Of a DNA stretch of 64,000 nucleotides, positions 62,950 through 64,000 are shown one piece after another; position 1 is the first letter of the stretch; each line of letters opens with the position of its first letter. Made by a program: the position numbers and the translations under genes. The DNA comes from Gaoshiqia sediminis. GTDB taxonomy: Bacteria > Bacteroidota > Bacteroidia > Bacteroidales > Prolixibacteraceae. Where the stretch lies: NCBI RefSeq assembly GCF_025907915.1, contig NZ_JAPAAF010000019.1, forward strand, positions 1 to 64,000, read 5' to 3'. The notes under the pieces are model-generated. The model saw only the letters and a program-made list of their open reading frames with translations. It did no database searches and had not been told where the DNA came from.

Positions 62950-64000
62950 ATGAGAAACAGAAAAAATTTATTGCTCGTTTTAATTCCCGTTGTTCTGCTT
63001 GTTTTTATTGTTGCCTTTCGTTCAAATAAGCACGAAAGCCCGATTATTACCTCTACGGTTCAGCGCGGCGAATTCAAAGTGAAAGTTTATTCTTCGGGCC
63101 AAATTGAATCGGAGAATAAAGAAAATATTCCGGTTCCGGCTAAATTGAGCGATCGCAGCTTAAGAATTTGGAGCCTGAAAATCACCGAATTGGTGGAAGA
63201 AGGCACCTATGTCGATTCGGGCGATTTTGTTGCCCGGCTCGATCCCGAAGCCGTTCAGGAGCAAATAAAAAATGTTCAGGATGAAATGGATAAGGCATAT
63301 ACGGAGTACCAGGACGCTAAGATTGACTCGAACCTGAATTTGTCAAACCAGCGCGATGCCATTACCAATGCCCTGCTGGATATGGAGGAGAAGAAGATCA
63401 TCATGAACGAGTCGATCTACGAATCGCCCTCCATCCAGAAAAAAGCACAGATGGATTATGACAAGGCCGAACGCAAGCACGAGCAGGAACTGAATGCTTA
63501 CCAATTGAAAAGGCAGCAGGAAGAGAACAAGGTGAACAGGCAGTTTATCGGCTTTCGCCAACTGAAGGAGCGCTACGAAGGTCTGGAAGAATTATACCGT
63601 TCGCTGACCATAACCTCACCCAAAGCCGGAATTGTAACTTACATTAAAAATCCCTGGGGCACTACCAAAGTTGGTTCCGATGTTGGCGGAAACGGCGCTG
63701 TAGCGACGATCCCGGATATGTCGAACCTGATTTCGCGGACTTTCATCAACGAGATCGATATATCGAAAGTGAAAGAGGGCCAGCGTGTGGAAATTGGCAT
63801 CGATGCTTTTCCAGATAAAAAGATGACCGGCGAGGTAATTTCGATTGCCAACATCGGGCAGACTATGCCAAACAGCGATGCCAAAGTTTTTGAGGTGAAA
63901 ATCAAAGTTTTTGGTGAAGACAAGGACCTGAAGCCAGCCATGACTACCAGTAATGTTATTTATACCAATACTTACCCCGATACGCTTAGTATTCCGGCGG
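62950..64000 (+). CDS. HlyD/MacA-type periplasmic adaptor, 3' end beyond the window
   Basis: The frame opens at ATG 62950 and runs without a stop to the window edge (350 codons). It has one N-terminal helix (about 6-24), a lipoyl-like/barrel segment beginning at VQRGEFKVKVYSSG, a long coiled coil (about 95-205) and the second half of the lipoyl domain (LTITSPKAGIVTYI), then a beta-barrel domain (FINEIDISKVKEGQRVEIGID). This is the layout of membrane-fusion adaptors of tripartite or MacAB-type efflux systems. Its inner-membrane partner would lie beyond the edge. Confidence 0.85.
   Translation, partial: MRNRKNLLLVLIPVVLLVFIVAFRSNKHESPIITSTVQRGEFKVKVYSSGQIESENKENIPVPAKLSDRSLRIWSLKITELVEEGTYVDSGDFVARLDPEAVQEQIKNVQDEMDKAYTEYQDAKIDSNLNLSNQRDAITNALLDMEEKKIIMNESIYESPSIQKKAQMDYDKAERKHEQELNAYQLKRQQEENKVNRQFIGFRQLKERYEGLEELYRSLTITSPKAGIVTYIKNPWGTTKVGSDVGGNGAVATIPDMSNLISRTFINEIDISKVKEGQRVEIGIDAFPDKKMTGEVISIANIGQTMPNSDAKVFEVKIKVFGEDKDLKPAMTTSNVIYTNTYPDTLSIPA

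Overview
The window is a chromosomal segment of a member of the Bacteroidota, most likely an environmental, at least partly anaerobic relative of the Marinilabiliales/Prolixibacteraceae; the phylum is well supported and the family is inference. The phylum call rests on many promoter-like TAnnTTTG boxes (the Bacteroidota -7 element) with few strong Shine-Dalgarno sites, on gene types typical of the group (type II glutamine synthetase, GH3-family protein, CarboxypepD_reg-like protein, RecQ with a long C-terminal extension, LytTR regulator, KamA-family radical SAM enzyme), and on the order purH-mreBCD-mrdA-rodA. Base composition looks fairly uniform by eye. No phage, CRISPR array, integrase or transposase gene is visible.

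Layout. Bases 1-1340 carry no gene but a field of short repeats: strings of small hairpins, a two-copy 130-bp cassette and an exact-period 120-bp tandem duplication; the last repeat runs into the 3' end of an aminotransferase gene. Bases 1341-15736 hold housekeeping and envelope genes (aminotransferase, glnII, tldD/tldE with a Tat-type signal on TldD, a PfkB kinase, a deoxynucleoside kinase, a GH3 protein, cvpA, tyrS, a Wzz-like protein and an O-antigen ligase-like protein). Bases 15841-23758 hold efp, a DUF3108 protein, tsaB, a LytTR regulator, era, der, an AIM24-like protein, arfB and a YiiX-like hydrolase. Bases 23791-28779 are a five-gene operon for a heterodisulfide-reductase-like iron-sulfur/flavin complex with a haem-b-type membrane subunit. 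Bases 29096-37055 are mixed: ECF sigma factor with a membrane partner, rluB-like, zinc transporter, beta-barrel protein, EamA permease, acpH-like and kamA-like genes. Bases 37239-44523 are the cell-elongation operon. Bases 44744-50430 hold a MacB-type permease, an alpha/beta hydrolase, a small HEAT-like protein, alanine dehydrogenase and a second aminotransferase. Bases 50485-64000 hold recQ, tatC-lptB, tRNA-Leu, tig-clpP-clpX, fetAB, a second glutamine synthetase-family gene, glmM and the start of an HlyD-type adaptor.

The least ordinary content is (i) a 305-bp non-coding mobile element, seen in two full copies (10828-11132 and, inverted, 22330-22634), each with terminal inverted repeats and flanked by a 10-bp direct repeat (perfect in one, 8/10 in the other), plus a shortened third copy near 7200-7385; this is a MITE with no transposase in the window; (ii) the Hdr-like operon, whose electron partners are not encoded nearby; (iii) a Tat/lipoprotein-type signal on TldD while its partner TldE has none; (iv) acpH and kamA overlapping tail to tail across a terminator; and (v) promoter boxes only six bases from start codons, which predict leaderless mRNAs.

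All coordinates and motifs were read by eye. Family names come from recognised motifs, not from database searches.
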